Source of the DNA: Telluria beijingensis
GTDB taxonomy: Bacteria; Pseudomonadota; Gammaproteobacteria; Burkholderiales; Burkholderiaceae_D
Direction of reading: 5' to 3'
Assembly: GCF_030770395.1 (NCBI RefSeq)
Contig: NZ_CP132480.1
Coordinates: 1,159,115-1,223,114, forward strand
Length of the DNA stretch: 64,000 bases
Shown here: positions 7,705 to 16,346 of the stretch, piece by piece
How positions within the stretch are numbered: position 1 is the stretch's first letter
Layout: each line of letters starts with the position of its first letter
The notes under the pieces: model-generated
What the model saw: the letters and a program-made list of their open reading frames with translations, nothing else
Told to the model about the DNA's origin: nothing
Databases searched by the model: none
Translations under genes and position numbers: made by a program

Positions 7705-9027
7705 ATGTTCCTCCCCCAGGAAATCATCCGCAAGAAGCGTGACGGCGGCGTCCTCTCCGCCGAAGAGATCCGGTTCTTTGTCCGCGGCATCCCTGACGGC
7801 AGCGTCACCGAAGGCCAGATCGCGGCGTTTGCGATGGCGGTCTACTTCAAGGACATGACCATGGACGAGCGGGTCGCCTTCACCCTGGCGATGCGCGATT
7901 CGGGCCAGGTCATGGAGTGGAAATCCTTGAACTTGCCAGGCCCGGTGGTCGACAAGCATTCGACCGGCGGTGTCGGCGACGTGGTCTCGCTGATGCTGGG
8001 ACCGATGATTGCGGCCTGCGGCGGCTTCGTGCCGATGATCTCGGGCCGCGGCCTGGGCCATACCGGCGGCACGCTCGACAAATTCGACGCGATCCCGGGC
8101 TACAGCACGGTGCCGGAACCCGAGAAATTCCGGCAGGTAGTGAAAGACGTGGGCGTGGCCATCATCGGCCAGACCGCCCAGCTGGCGCCGGCCGACAAGC
8201 GTTTCTACGGCATCCGCGACACGACGGCGACTGTCGAATCGGTGGCCATGATCACCGGTTCGATCCTGTCGAAGAAGCTGTCGGCGGGCCTGGACGCGCT
8301 GGTGATGGACGTGAAGGTCGGCAGCGGCGCCTTCATGCCGACCGCGCAGAAATCGGTGGAGCTGGCCGAATCGATCGTCAGCGTCGGCAACGGCGCCGGC
8401 ACCCGCACCTCGGCCATCCTGACCGGCATGGACGAATCGCTGTGCCACGCGGCCGGCAATGCGGTCGAGGTGCGGGTCGCGATCGACTACCTGAGCGGCA
8501 AGTCGCGCCCGGCGCGCCTGCATGCGGTGACGATGGCGCTGTGCGCCGAGATGCTGGTGATATCGAACCTGGCCTCGACTGAGGAGGAAGCGCGCGCCAG
8601 ACTGCAGGCCGCGCTGGATTCGGGCGCAGCCGCCGAGCGCTTCGCGCGCATGGTCGCCGCCCTGGGCGGCCCGGCCGACCTGATGGACAAGCCGGACGCC
8701 TACCTGGAAACGGCGCCGGTCATCGTGCCCGTGCCGAGCCTGCAGGCCGGCTACGCGACCTCGGTCGACACCCGCGGCCTGGGCCTGGCGGTGGTGGCGC
8801 TGGGCGGTGGCCGCGTGCGGCCTCAGGATGCGATCGATTACGCAGTTGGCCTGACCGGCCTGGTCGAGCTGGGCGACCAGGTCGCCGTCGGCCAGCCGCT
8901 GGCGATGGTGCATGCGCGCACCCAGTCCGCGGCCGAGCAGGCGATCCGCCAGGTGCAGGCCGCCTACCAGTTCGGCGCTGCGAAAGCGGCAGCCGCGCCC
9001 ATGATCCACCGCACCATCCGTCCTTGA
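7705..9027 (+). CDS. deoA: Thymidine phosphorylase DeoA
   Basis: The enzyme cleaves thymidine and deoxyuridine to base and deoxyribose 1-phosphate. The 440-residue protein has the usual length and the family signature [20 protein letters not shown] near residue 113. Other landmarks are [15 protein letters not shown] (phosphate site), [29 protein letters not shown] and the C-terminal domain with ALGGGR and [13 protein letters not shown]. The open frame extends back into the inverted repeat, but ATG 7705 gives the standard N-terminus [14 protein letters not shown]. It follows the REP-like repeat and precedes cdd by 10 bp. Deoxyribose 1-phosphate passes to DeoB. Confidence 0.96.
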   Translation: MFLPQEIIRKKRDGGVLSAEEIRFFVRGIPDGSVTEGQIAAFAMAVYFKDMTMDERVAFTLAMRDSGQVMEWKSLNLPGPVVDKHSTGGVGDVVSLMLGPMIAACGGFVPMISGRGLGHTGGTLDKFDAIPGYSTVPEPEKFRQVVKDVGVAIIGQTAQLAPADKRFYGIRDTTATVESVAMITGSILSKKLSAGLDALVMDVKVGSGAFMPTAQKSVELAESIVSVGNGAGTRTSAILTGMDESLCHAAGNAVEVRVAIDYLSGKSRPARLHAVTMALCAEMLVISNLASTEEEARARLQAALDSGAAAERFARMVAALGGPADLMDKPDAYLETAPVIVPVPSLQAGYATSVDTRGLGLAVVALGGGRVRPQDAIDYAVGLTGLVELGDQVAVGQPLAMVHARTQSAAEQAIRQVQAAYQFGAAKAAAAPMIHRTIRP

Positions 9028-9037
9028 GGGCCGAAGC

Positions 9038-9442
9038 ATGAAATACGCGAAACTGATCGATGAAGCACGCGCCGCGCGCGAGCTGGCCTATGCCCCGTAC
9101 TCGCAGTTCAAGGTAGGGGCCGCGCTGGAGTGCAAGGATGGCCGCATCTTCCGTGGGTGCAATGTGGAGAACGCCGCCTACGGCCTGTGCAATTGCGCCG
9201 AGCGCACCGCCTTGTTCAGCGCCATTGCCAGCGGCTACCGGCCGGGTGACTTCTTGGCGCTCGCCGTGATCGGCCAGACCGAGGGCCCGATCGCGCCGTG
9301 CGGCGCCTGCCGCCAGGTGATTCTCGAGCTGGGCGGCAACGCATTGCCGGTGGTCCTGACCAACCTGGAAGGGGCCGTGTTCGAGACCACGGCGGCAGAG
9401 CAGTTGCCGAATGCCTTCGGCGGGCGTGACCTCGGTATGTGA
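9038..9442 (+). CDS. cdd: Cytidine deaminase Cdd
   Basis: The enzyme deaminates cytidine and deoxycytidine to the uridine forms that DeoA or other phosphorylases can cleave. The 134-residue protein is the short homotetrameric type. It has the zinc site CNVENAAYGLCNCAERTA near residue 47, with the catalytic Glu in CAER, and PCGACRQVILELG near residue 86. It begins 10 bp after deoA and ends the operon. No convincing terminator follows. Confidence 0.96.
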   Translation: MKYAKLIDEARAARELAYAPYSQFKVGAALECKDGRIFRGCNVENAAYGLCNCAERTALFSAIASGYRPGDFLALAVIGQTEGPIAPCGACRQVILELGGNALPVVLTNLEGAVFETTAAEQLPNAFGGRDLGM

Positions 9443-9518
9443 ACAGGCCTTGTGATCCGGGATTCGGCCACCACTGTGATGACATCCTTGCATGACCAAC
9501 CTTTATTCGGAGGTAGCA

Positions 9519-9845
9519 ATGAAAAAAGTCATCGTCCTGTTAAGCGGTGTCATCATCGCGGCGGGCGCCGCAGCCCAGGCTGACAAGACCGGTTCGCAGA
9601 CCACGCAGGCGACCCGAACCGAAACCGTCGACCGGCAGCTTCCGATCAACAGCGAGCGAGCGAAGCGGGAAAACCCGGCCGCGGAAGGACCGGAAAGCGC
9701 GAATATCGTGGATCCCGATTTCCAGGGCAGCAGCAAGCAAGAAGCGACCTCGTCCGGCTTGGGACAGCCGAAGAAGGATGAGAAGCGCACTTCCGGCAAG
9801 CCCCGGTCGGATGCCCACGACGTGGAAGACAAGACGAAGCAATAG
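9519..9845 (+). CDS. Small exported protein of unknown function
   Basis: I do not recognise the family. The 108-residue product starts at an ATG 6 nt after the strong ribosome site GGAGGT. It begins with a clear Sec signal peptide (MKKVIVLLSGVIIAAGAAAQA, cleavage after about residue 20). The mature part is hydrophilic, rich in Lys, Glu, Ser and Thr, and looks disordered (RAKRENPAAEGPES, QEATSSGLGQPKKDEKR). It lacks Cys and ends in DVEDKTKQ. It stands alone, converging on the DUF2058 gene. An in-frame upstream ATG at 9492 would spoil the signal peptide and is rejected. Confidence 0.7.
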   Translation: MKKVIVLLSGVIIAAGAAAQADKTGSQTTQATRTETVDRQLPINSERAKRENPAAEGPESANIVDPDFQGSSKQEATSSGLGQPKKDEKRTSGKPRSDAHDVEDKTKQ

Positions 9846-9856
9846 TGCTTCGCTAT

Positions 9857-9876
9857 GGCGGCCCCGCGAGGCCGCC
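9857..9876. terminator. GC hairpin between convergent genes
   Basis: A 7-bp perfect stem, GGCGGCC (9857-9863) and GGCCGCC (9870-9876), encloses the loop CCGCGA. It lies between the ends of two convergent genes, where it could act in both directions. There is no T-run, so it is a weak terminator candidate. Confidence 0.4.
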
Positions 9877-9881
9877 CTCGA

Positions 9882-10418
9882 TCACCACATCAGGTCGTCC
9901 GGGATCTTGAAGTCGGCGTAAGGATCGTCTTCCTCGACTTCCTGCACTTTTTTCTTGACCTGCACCACGATGGCCGCATCGCGCTGGGCGATCTTCTCGC
10001 CGATCACGCGCGGCACCAGTTCGAAGCTGCCATTCATGTGCACGATCACCAGGCGGCCAGCCACCAGGTGCTCGACGATCTGGGCCGTCACGTGGATGCG
10101 CTCGACCTTGGTGCCGAAGGTAAAGTTATAGGGCACGTCGCCCTTGCCCTTCGATTGCTTGTTCTGCTGCACCAGTTGGGCGATCTGGGCCAGGATGGCT
10201 TTCTGGGCCGCGGCGGCGTCGCGCTGGGCATTGAGCTCTCGCGCGCGTTCGGCATTCTGGCGCTGCACCTCGAGCGCTGCTTCACGCGATTCGTTGACCT
10301 TTTCCACGCCGGTGCGCAGCACTTCCTTGTGTTGCTTGCTCTTGTCCTGGTTGACCTGCTTGACCTTCTTCTTGTCGACCAGGCCGGCTTTCAATAACTG
10401 CTCCTGCAGCGAGACCAT
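9882..10418 (-). CDS. DUF2058 family nucleoprotein-like protein (YaiL type)
   Basis: The 178-residue protein matches the DUF2058/YaiL family in length and layout. The N-terminus MVSLQEQLLKAGLVDKKK is followed by a long charged coiled-coil region (residues 20-95, rich in Lys, Gln and Arg). A C-terminal beta-rich domain contains YNFTFGTKVERIHVT, HLVAGRLVIVHMNGSFELVP and a final DDPYADFKIPDDLMW. Members have been called polynucleotide- or ribosome-associated, but no activity is firmly known. It is a single gene; the ATG at 10418 is the family start. Confidence 0.85.
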   Translation of the reverse strand: MVSLQEQLLKAGLVDKKKVKQVNQDKSKQHKEVLRTGVEKVNESREAALEVQRQNAERARELNAQRDAAAAQKAILAQIAQLVQQNKQSKGKGDVPYNFTFGTKVERIHVTAQIVEHLVAGRLVIVHMNGSFELVPRVIGEKIAQRDAAIVVQVKKKVQEVEEDDPYADFKIPDDLMW

Positions 10419-10510
10419 GTTGTGCTTCCTTGCAAAAAATATGACCGGCCACCCGTCGATGCGGGCGGCGCCAGGGCGCTAGCATAGCAACAAGCGCGGC
10501 GGAAAGCGAT

Positions 10511-10924
10511 TCAGGAAGCCGCTTTCCAGGGATCGTAGGTGCCCACGTTCCATACATGGCCCTCAGGATCGCGGCAGGCGAATTCGCGTCCGCCGTATGG
10601 CGCGTCATCGATGACCCTGACGATGTCGGCGCCGCTGTCGACCACCCGCGCATACACATCGTCGGCATCCGGCACGCGGATCCAGATGGTCTGGGTCTGC
10701 AGGCCGCCGGTCTTGCCGGGCGTGGTCAGCAACTGGCCGTAGTCGTCGTCGGCCTCGGTGCCGATCATGACCATGCCGTCACCCAGCGTCAGCTCCGCAT
10801 GGCTCACGCCGCCATTCTTGCCTGGCACCACCAGGCGTTTTTCAAAACCAAGATTGCTGCACAGCCAGTCGATCAGCGCGGGTGTGTCGCGGTAACGCAG
10901 GCAGGGAACCACGGTCGAGCTCAT
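10511..10924 (-). CDS. VOC-superfamily (glyoxalase/bleomycin-resistance fold) protein
   Basis: The 137-residue protein has the two beta-alpha-beta-beta-beta modules of the vicinal oxygen chelate fold. It starts VVPCLRYRDTPALIDWLCSNLGFEK, continues with HAELTLGDGMVMIG, then IWIRVPDADDVYARVVDSGADIV, and ends with FACRDPEGHVWNVGTYDPW. This is the PhnB/YraH-like type often annotated as a glyoxalase or dioxygenase-like protein. The substrate cannot be told. The ATG at 10924 has a good ribosome site (GGAGG). Monocistronic as far as can be seen. Confidence 0.82.
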   Translation of the reverse strand: MSSTVVPCLRYRDTPALIDWLCSNLGFEKRLVVPGKNGGVSHAELTLGDGMVMIGTEADDDYGQLLTTPGKTGGLQTQTIWIRVPDADDVYARVVDSGADIVRVIDDAPYGGREFACRDPEGHVWNVGTYDPWKAAS

Positions 10925-11042
10925 TGCATCCTCCAGTCAAGGTCGATGGCCGTTCATGGTAACGCAGCCGATGCCGGAACTTGAAAAAATGCTGACTGAT
11001 CCACAACATAAGGGATGACTATCCTTCACACAGGAGCCCGAC

Positions 11043-11741
11043 ATGAATCCATCCGATGAAAAGATGTTGCAGGATTTCCTGGGCCAACTGGTCCAGGCCA
11101 AAGGCGTTACCAAGGACCCGGAAGCCGACGCGCTGATCCAGCGCGCCGTGGCCCAGCAGCCCGACGCCGCCTATCTGCTGGTACAGCGCGCGCTGCTGGT
11201 CGAGCAGGCGCTGGGCAATGCCAAGGCCCGTATCGCCGAGCTGGAAAGCCGGGGCAATAAGGAGAGCGGCGGCGGTTTCCTCGACGCCAATGCCTGGGGC
11301 AATTCGGCGGCGCAGAATCGCCCGACCAATCCGGTGCCGGGCATCGGGCAGGGCGGCTACCAGCAAGCCGCACCGGCCACGGCCCAGGCCGCACAACCCG
11401 CGCGCGGCGGCGGCTTCCTCGGCGGCGCCGGCGGCAGCATGCTGGGCACGGTGGCGGCCACGGCTGCCGGCGTGGCGGCGGGCAGCTTCCTGTTCCACGG
11501 CATCGGCAACCTGCTGGGCAATGACGGGCAGGGGGCGTCGAACCATCTGCTGGCCGATAACGCGGCCGACGGTGGAGCGGCGGAAGCCGCAGGCGGCGGC
11601 GCGCTGGCCGACCAGGCCGGCATCGGCTCGGTCGACGAAGCCGGGGGTGGCGGACAGGACAGCCTGGCCGACAACGGTAACGAGGACAGCCTGGGCGGCT
11701 TCTTCGACGGCGACGGTTCGGACGAAGGCCTGTTCGGCTAG
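11043..11741 (+). CDS. DUF2076 family protein
   Basis: The 232-residue protein has a DUF2076-type N-terminus (residues 1-70). It is a helical segment with KDPEADALIQRAVAQQPDAAYLLVQRALLVEQALGNAKARIAELE. A low-complexity Gly/Ala/Gln-rich middle follows, with a hydrophobic glycine-rich stretch near residues 122-155 (GGGFLGGAGGSMLGTVAATAAGVAAGSFLFHGIG). The tail is acidic and ends in a run of Asp/Gly. The function of this family is unknown; it is often described as periplasmic or envelope-related. The ribosome site AGGAG precedes the ATG. Its TAG stop overlaps the stop codon of the convergent chromate transporter gene. Confidence 0.85.
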   Translation: MNPSDEKMLQDFLGQLVQAKGVTKDPEADALIQRAVAQQPDAAYLLVQRALLVEQALGNAKARIAELESRGNKESGGGFLDANAWGNSAAQNRPTNPVPGIGQGGYQQAAPATAQAAQPARGGGFLGGAGGSMLGTVAATAAGVAAGSFLFHGIGNLLGNDGQGASNHLLADNAADGGAAEAAGGGALADQAGIGSVDEAGGGGQDSLADNGNEDSLGGFFDGDGSDEGLFG

Positions 11742-12949
11742 ACGGCCGCCAGCAACACGCCTGCCGCCGCCGACAGGATCACCACGATCCACGGCGGCGC
11801 CTTCCACAGCGTCAGCAGCAGCAAGCCCGCCAGCGCCACGCCGGCATCGCGCACATCGAACACGGCGCTGGTCCACACCGGATCGAGCAGCGCGGCGCCG
11901 AGGATGCCGACCACGGCGGCATTCGCGCCCATCATGGCGCGGCGCGCGGCCGCGTGGCGGCGAAAGCGGTCCCAGAACGGCAGTGTCCCGTAGACCAGCA
12001 GCAGGCCAGGCATGAATAGCGCCAGCAGGGCGAGCGCCGCGCCGGCAAGCGCGCTAGCCGTCATTCCGGCCTGCGCGCCGAGGAAGGCAGCAAAGGCGAA
12101 CAGCGGTCCGGGCAGGGCCTGGGCGAGTCCATAGCCGGCCAGGAAAGTCTCGTTCGGGACCCACCCGGTGGCCACCGTCCCTGCCTGCAGCAAGGGCAGC
12201 ACCACGTGTCCGCCACCGAATACCAGCGCGCCGGAGCGATAGAAGACATCGAACAGCAGCAGTGGACCGTGCGTCGTGAACCCGAGCAGCACGGGAAGCC
12301 CGAGCAGCAGGATGGCAAACAGGACCAGCGCGGCGATGCCAGCCCTGCGGCCGACCGGCATCGCCAGCGCGCCGTCCAGTTGCACCAGCGGCCCCCGGCA
12401 CAGCCAGTATCCGGCCATGGCGCCGCCCGCGATCGCGGCCAGTTGTGTGGCCACCCCGTCGACCAGGATGACCAGCGCCATGCAGGCAAGCGCGATCGCG
12501 ATGCGCTGGCGGTCTGGCGTAAGCGTGCGCGCCATCCCCCACACCGCCTGCGCCACCACGGCGACCGCGACCAGCTTCAGCCCATGCACGAGGCCTGCAG
12601 CCCATGGTCCGGCGAGGTTCGCGGCGCCAAGTGCGAAGGCAAACATCAGCAGCGCCGAAGGCAGCGTGAATCCTGCCCATGCCGCCAGGCCGCCTGCCAG
12701 GCCGCCGCCACGCAGGACCCCGAGCGAAAATCCGACCTGGCTCGACGCCGGCCCGGGCAAGAACTGGCATAAGGCCACCAGGTCGGCATAGCGCGCCTCG
12801 TTCAGCCACCGGCGGCGCAGGACGAATTCGTTGCGGTAGTAGCCAAGATGGGCGATCGGGCCGCCGAACGAGGTCAGGCCGAGCTTCAGGAAGATCCAGA
12901 AGATGGACCAGATGGAAGAGGAAGTGGTGAGCGTGGCTTGGAGCGGCAT
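11738..12949 (-). CDS. chrA: Chromate transporter, ChrA family (two-domain)
   Basis: The 403-residue membrane protein has two homologous halves of about six membrane segments each. The first contains FWIFLKLGLTSFGGPIAHLGYYRNEFV and FLPGPASSQVGFSLG. The second contains FDVFYRSGALVFGGGHVVLPLL and GYGLAQALPGPLFAFAAFLG. These FGGP, FGGG and PGP motifs define the CHR family, which exports chromate by proton exchange. Whether this member handles chromate or another oxyanion such as sulfate is not certain from sequence. The frame is open upstream to 13048, but the ATG at 12949 (MPLQATLTTSS) gives the normal N-terminus and avoids overlapping the divergent gene. Its stop overlaps that of the DUF2076 gene. 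Confidence 0.9.
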   Translation of the reverse strand: MPLQATLTTSSSIWSIFWIFLKLGLTSFGGPIAHLGYYRNEFVLRRRWLNEARYADLVALCQFLPGPASSQVGFSLGVLRGGGLAGGLAAWAGFTLPSALLMFAFALGAANLAGPWAAGLVHGLKLVAVAVVAQAVWGMARTLTPDRQRIAIALACMALVILVDGVATQLAAIAGGAMAGYWLCRGPLVQLDGALAMPVGRRAGIAALVLFAILLLGLPVLLGFTTHGPLLLFDVFYRSGALVFGGGHVVLPLLQAGTVATGWVPNETFLAGYGLAQALPGPLFAFAAFLGAQAGMTASALAGAALALLALFMPGLLLVYGTLPFWDRFRRHAAARRAMMGANAAVVGILGAALLDPVWTSAVFDVRDAGVALAGLLLLTLWKAPPWIVVILSAAAGVLLAAV

Positions 12950-13046
12950 GGCGTGGACCGTAGGCAAGACCGGTCCAGCATAGCAGCAAACCAGCCAGGA
13001 GTTGGCCAAGCTAGAATGACGCATTCCCGTCAACCAGCCATACCGC

Positions 13047-13586
13047 ATGCCGATCGCTCCCTACCTCGACGCCGTTCCCCAACTTGCCGCCGGCGTCTAC
13101 CTGCACGATTCTGCCCAGGTCATCGGCAACGTCCGCATCGGCGCCGATTCCTCGGTCTGGTGCAACGCCGTGCTGCGCGGCGACGTCAATGACATCGCGA
13201 TCGGCAGCTGCACCAATATCCAGGACCTCACGATGGGCCACGTCGCCCACCGCACGCCCCACAAGCCGCAGGGTTCGCCGCTGGTCATCGGCGACTACGT
13301 CACGGTCGGCCATTCGGTCATCCTGCACGGCTGCCGCATCGGCAACGACTGCCTGATCGGCATGGGCAGCATCGTGATGGATGACGTGGTGGTTGAAGAC
13401 CTGGTGATGCTCGGCGCAGGCAGCCTGGTGGCGCCGGGCAAGCGGCTCGAGAGCGGTTTCCTGTACATGGGCCGGCCAGCCGAAAAGGTGCGGCCGCTGA
13501 CGGAGGCCGAAAAGACCTGGCTGCGCTATTCGGCCGAGCACTACGTGCGGGTCAAGAACAATTACCTGAATCCGGCGCAGCCGTAA
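13047..13586 (+). CDS. Gamma-carbonic anhydrase-like hexapeptide-repeat protein
   Basis: The 179-residue protein is a left-handed beta-helix of the YrdA/PaaY/CaiE group. Its hexapeptide repeats run from about residue 20 to 130 (VIGNVRIGADSSVWCNAVLRGDVNDIAIG and following). The zinc ligands expected of gamma-carbonic anhydrases are present: His in MGHVAHR near residue 65, and the pair in VTVGHSVILHGCRIG near residues 90-96. A C-terminal helix (TEAEKTWLRYSAEHYVRVKNNYL) packs on the helix in known structures. Members bind Zn and some hydrate CO2 or hydrolyse thioesters. The role here is unknown. It converges on the LytTR gene with only 18 bp between them. Confidence 0.87.
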   Translation: MPIAPYLDAVPQLAAGVYLHDSAQVIGNVRIGADSSVWCNAVLRGDVNDIAIGSCTNIQDLTMGHVAHRTPHKPQGSPLVIGDYVTVGHSVILHGCRIGNDCLIGMGSIVMDDVVVEDLVMLGAGSLVAPGKRLESGFLYMGRPAEKVRPLTEAEKTWLRYSAEHYVRVKNNYLNPAQP

Positions 13587-13604
13587 TGCCGCCCGCATCG
13601 CGCC

Positions 13605-14390
13605 CTACATCTGCTGGAACAGCGCCCCGTGGTTGCGGCTCACTTCCAGCTCGTCGGGATAGCCGTGCAGGCGCAGCATCTGGCGACCGCGCAGGTCGCG
13701 CCTGACTTCAAGGATGGCGTCCACCCGCACCAGCGTCGAACGGTGGATGCGCCAGAACTCGTCCGGGTCCAGCTCTTCCTCGAGCTCCTTGAGCGTCTTG
13801 CGGATCAGGTGCTGGGCGGTGGCGGTCTGAACCCGCGTGTACTTGTCGTCCGACTGGAAGAACAGCACTTCGCGCGTGCTCACCATGCGCAGGCTGTTGC
13901 CGGACTGGGCCTGGATCCAGCGCAGCCACGCCGGTCTGGCGGCGGCCTGGTTCTGGCCCGCCAGCTGCTCGCCCAGCTGCGCGAGCCGCGCCAGTTGCGC
14001 GCCGATGTCCTGCGGCGCCCGGTCCAGCTGGCGGCGCAGGCGCGCCACCGTCGTGTCCAGGCGCGCCAGGGTGACGGGTTTCAGCAGGTAGTCGATCGCG
14101 CCATGCTCGAAAGCCTCGACCGCGTACTGGTCGTAGGCGGTGGCGAACACGATATGGCATTGCGCATAGATCTGGCGCGCCGCGTCGATGCCGCCCATGC
14201 CCGGCATGCGGATGTCGAGGAAGGCGATGTCCGGCGCGTGCTCGCGCGCCAGCGCCACCGCTTCGACGCCGTTGGCCGCTTCGGCCACGATGCGCAGCTC
14301 CGGCCATGCCTCGTGCAGGCGGGCGCGCAGCTGGTCGCGCATCGGGGCTTCGTCGTCGGCGATCAGGGCCGTCGGGTGCGTTTGCGTCAT
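13605..14390 (-). CDS. LytTR-family response regulator
   Basis: The 261-residue protein has a receiver domain (residues 5-120) and a LytTR DNA-binding domain (about 160-258). The receiver shows the acidic pair in LIADDEAPM, the phospho-acceptor Asp in PDIAFLDIRMPGMGG near residue 55, the Thr/Ala switch in IVFATAYDQYAVEAF and the Lys in YLLKPVTL. The LytTR part has EVLFFQSDDKYTRV, FWRIHRSTLVRVDAI and the final ELEVSRNHGALFQQM. It is translated with the kinase gene, whose stop it overlaps by one base (TGATG). It resembles AlgR/YehT-type regulators and acts in the cytoplasm. The target genes are unknown. Confidence 0.92.
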   Translation of the reverse strand: MTQTHPTALIADDEAPMRDQLRARLHEAWPELRIVAEAANGVEAVALAREHAPDIAFLDIRMPGMGGIDAARQIYAQCHIVFATAYDQYAVEAFEHGAIDYLLKPVTLARLDTTVARLRRQLDRAPQDIGAQLARLAQLGEQLAGQNQAAARPAWLRWIQAQSGNSLRMVSTREVLFFQSDDKYTRVQTATAQHLIRKTLKELEEELDPDEFWRIHRSTLVRVDAILEVRRDLRGRQMLRLHGYPDELEVSRNHGALFQQM

Positions 14391-15286
14391 CAGCCGTCTT
14401 CCGTCATGCGGTAGGGCAGGCGGATCGACACGCAGGCGCCGCCGCCGGCCGGGGTTTCGATCACGAGCTCGGCATCCTTGCCGTACAACAGCGCGAGGCG
14501 CTCGCGGATATTCGCCAGCCCGACGCCATTGCCGGCATGCGGGTTGAAGCCGACGCCGTCGTCGACCACGTCGACATGCAGGATGGCGCCTTCGACCCGG
14601 GAGCGCACGACGATGGTGCCGCCGGCAACCTTCGGCTCCAGGCCGTGCTTGATCGAATTCTCGATCAGGGTCTGCAGCATCATCGGCGGGAATGGCGCGC
14701 TGCCGAGGAAGTCGGGCACCTCGAAGCGCACCGCCAGCCTTTCCTTCATGCGCGCCTGCATGATGGACAGGTAGGCGCGCGACAGCTCGACCTGCTTGCC
14801 CAGGGTGCCGCCCGTGCCTTTCGTGGCCCGCATCTGCGGCAGCGAGGCGCGCAGGTATTCGATCAGGTAGCCGTGCACGCGCGCGGCCTCTTTCTGGTCG
14901 GTCTCGATCAGCTGGCCGATCAGGGCCAGTGTGTTGAACAGGAAGTGCGGTTCGACCTGGGCCTGGAGCGTGGCCATCTGGGCCTCGGTCAGGCGCCGTT
15001 CGAGATTGGCGACGTCGGCCTTGGTCGAGGCGTCGCGCGCCAGCAGCTCGGCGCGGCGCTTGCCGCCGGCCAGCACCTTGACGCCGAACGAGATCAGGAT
15101 GAACCAGATCGCCGGCTCGGTGAGCTTGATGAAGAGGCCGGTCACGAACACCAGGAACCAGACCAGGTACAGCTGGCGCCATTCGATCAGCGCCAGCCAG
15201 TCGAAGAAGCGCCACCACAGCACGCCCGCCTCGCGGAAGGCGTCGCGGACGAAGTCGAGTGCGCGGTTGATCTGGGTGGCGGCCAT
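14390..15286 (-). CDS. LytS/YehU-type sensor histidine kinase
   Basis: The 298-residue kinase has two or three membrane segments near the N-terminus (about residues 38-75, WRQLYLVWFLVFVTGLFIKL and IWFILISFGVKVLAG), a short coiled coil, the His-kinase domain and an ATPase domain. The phosphorylated His lies in QVEPHFLFNTLALIGQLIE near residue 120, as usual for the LytS group. The ATP site has TLIENSIKHGLE, VVDDGVGF and GVGLANIRERL. The long upstream frame is in poor protein context, so ATG 15286 (MAATQINRALDFV) is chosen. It sits between a small membrane protein gene and the LytTR regulator gene in a three-gene operon. Confidence 0.9.
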   Translation of the reverse strand: MAATQINRALDFVRDAFREAGVLWWRFFDWLALIEWRQLYLVWFLVFVTGLFIKLTEPAIWFILISFGVKVLAGGKRRAELLARDASTKADVANLERRLTEAQMATLQAQVEPHFLFNTLALIGQLIETDQKEAARVHGYLIEYLRASLPQMRATKGTGGTLGKQVELSRAYLSIMQARMKERLAVRFEVPDFLGSAPFPPMMLQTLIENSIKHGLEPKVAGGTIVVRSRVEGAILHVDVVDDGVGFNPHAGNGVGLANIRERLALLYGKDAELVIETPAGGGACVSIRLPYRMTEDG

Positions 15287-15291
15287 GGTAT

Positions 15292-15570
15292 TTACTCTTG
15301 CGTGTAATGCTTGATGCGGCGCGGTTCGCGGCCGAAGATGGCGATGGCCAGGAATTTCAGCACCAGCAGGCCGACGAACAGGGCCAGCACGATCGGCACG
15401 ATGGTGACCAGGGCGGCTAGCGCGATCGCGATGATCAGCAGCACCGGCCACGGCATGCGGCGCAGCGAGCGGGCGCCGGACTTGGCCAGGCGCCAGGTGG
15501 TGCGGCCGGCAACTTCCATATTGCGCAGGATCGACTGGAAGCGACTGGTGGACGTATGAATGGTTTTCAT
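15292..15570 (-). CDS. Small membrane protein upstream of the LytS/LytTR pair
   Basis: The 92-residue product is not a family I can name. It has a basic amphipathic N-terminus (residues 1-40) and one long or two closely spaced hydrophobic segments (about 41-75, PVLLIIAIALAALVTIVPIV then LALFVGLLVLKFLAIAIFG). The tail is basic and cytoplasmic-looking (REPRRIKHYTQE). The ATG at 15570 has a ribosome site (AAGGA), and the gene ends 5 bp before the kinase start. It is therefore co-transcribed with the two-component system and may be an accessory membrane subunit, which is inference. Confidence 0.72.
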   Translation of the reverse strand: MKTIHTSTSRFQSILRNMEVAGRTTWRLAKSGARSLRRMPWPVLLIIAIALAALVTIVPIVLALFVGLLVLKFLAIAIFGREPRRIKHYTQE

Positions 15571-15725
15571 GCGAGCAAGTCCTTTCTAACAATGATGACC
15601 CTACTGTAGGGATTCACCCATGTTACGCCAAGACCGATCCGATAAACGGTGCGAATCCGGGGACGGGCGGTCGTGGGGACGGATGAACGGGACGCCTTTC
15701 TTCCGTCAATACCGGCTGTTGCGCG

Positions 15726-16346
15726 CTATTGCTCGATCAGCTTGAGGGCTTCCTGGCGCATCACGTCGAGCATGCCGCCCTCGGGCGCGCGGGCGCAGGC
15801 CGCCACCGTTGCCTGCACGATCGCTTCCACGCCCGGGAAGGATTGGCGCGCCGAGCCATTGCGGTGCAGGCTGTAGACCAGCATGCCAATGCTTTCGGAC
15901 AGCGCCGGCAGTTCGCGCAGGCCGCGCTCGGGGAAGGTCGCCGCCTGCCAGGCCGCGTCGGCGTTGAAATCGGCGCAACTCTTGGTGGCGATGGTCGTCG
16001 TGTGGTCTTTCCTGAAACGGATCGTCACCAGGCCGTTGCCGGTTCCAGTGATGTCCAGCCGCCTCGCCATGGCCAGCGCCAGCGCATCGAGTTCGGCCGA
16101 GCGCGAGGAATCGCGTACCGTAGCAAGGCCCCTGGCGTCCGGCGCCAGTTCGACCGTCACGTCGCCCTGTACGCCGCGCCGCGCCAGCGCCGCGGGATAG
16201 CTCGCATCGCTCGCATAGACCGTGATCTCGCGCCAGGTCGGCAGCGTGGCCTGGGCCGCGACCGATTGCGGCGCCAGGGCCAGCAGCGCCAGCGCCAGGG
16301 TCGACCCCGCGGCCAGGGTTTTCATCGTCGTGGTTTGCCTCGTCAT
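15726..16346 (-). CDS. Exported protein with TonB C-terminal-like domain
   Basis: The 206-residue product has a signal peptide (TMKTLAAGSTLALALLALAPQ, cleavage after SVAAQA). A domain similar to the TonB C-terminus follows (about residues 45-110, SDASYPAALARRGVQGDVTVEL and RLDITGTG...VTIRFRKD). The C-terminal half (KSCADFNADAAWQ onwards) is not recognised. There is no membrane anchor other than the signal, so it is unlikely to be a working energy transducer. The GTG/ATG choice is settled by the overlap with the acetyltransferase stop (TGATG at 16344-16348); an internal ATG at 16325 is an alternative start. It is probably translated together with that gene. Confidence 0.72.
   Translation of the reverse strand: MTRQTTTMKTLAAGSTLALALLALAPQSVAAQATLPTWREITVYASDASYPAALARRGVQGDVTVELAPDARGLATVRDSSRSAELDALALAMARRLDITGTGNGLVTIRFRKDHTTTIATKSCADFNADAAWQAATFPERGLRELPALSESIGMLVYSLHRNGSARQSFPGVEAIVQATVAACARAPEGGMLDVMRQEALKLIEQ

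Noticed and set aside
13605..15218. A single 537-codon frame that seems to fuse the response regulator to upstream sequence.
   Set aside because: The N-terminal half is out of frame with the histidine kinase and has no protein character; the regulator starts at 14390.
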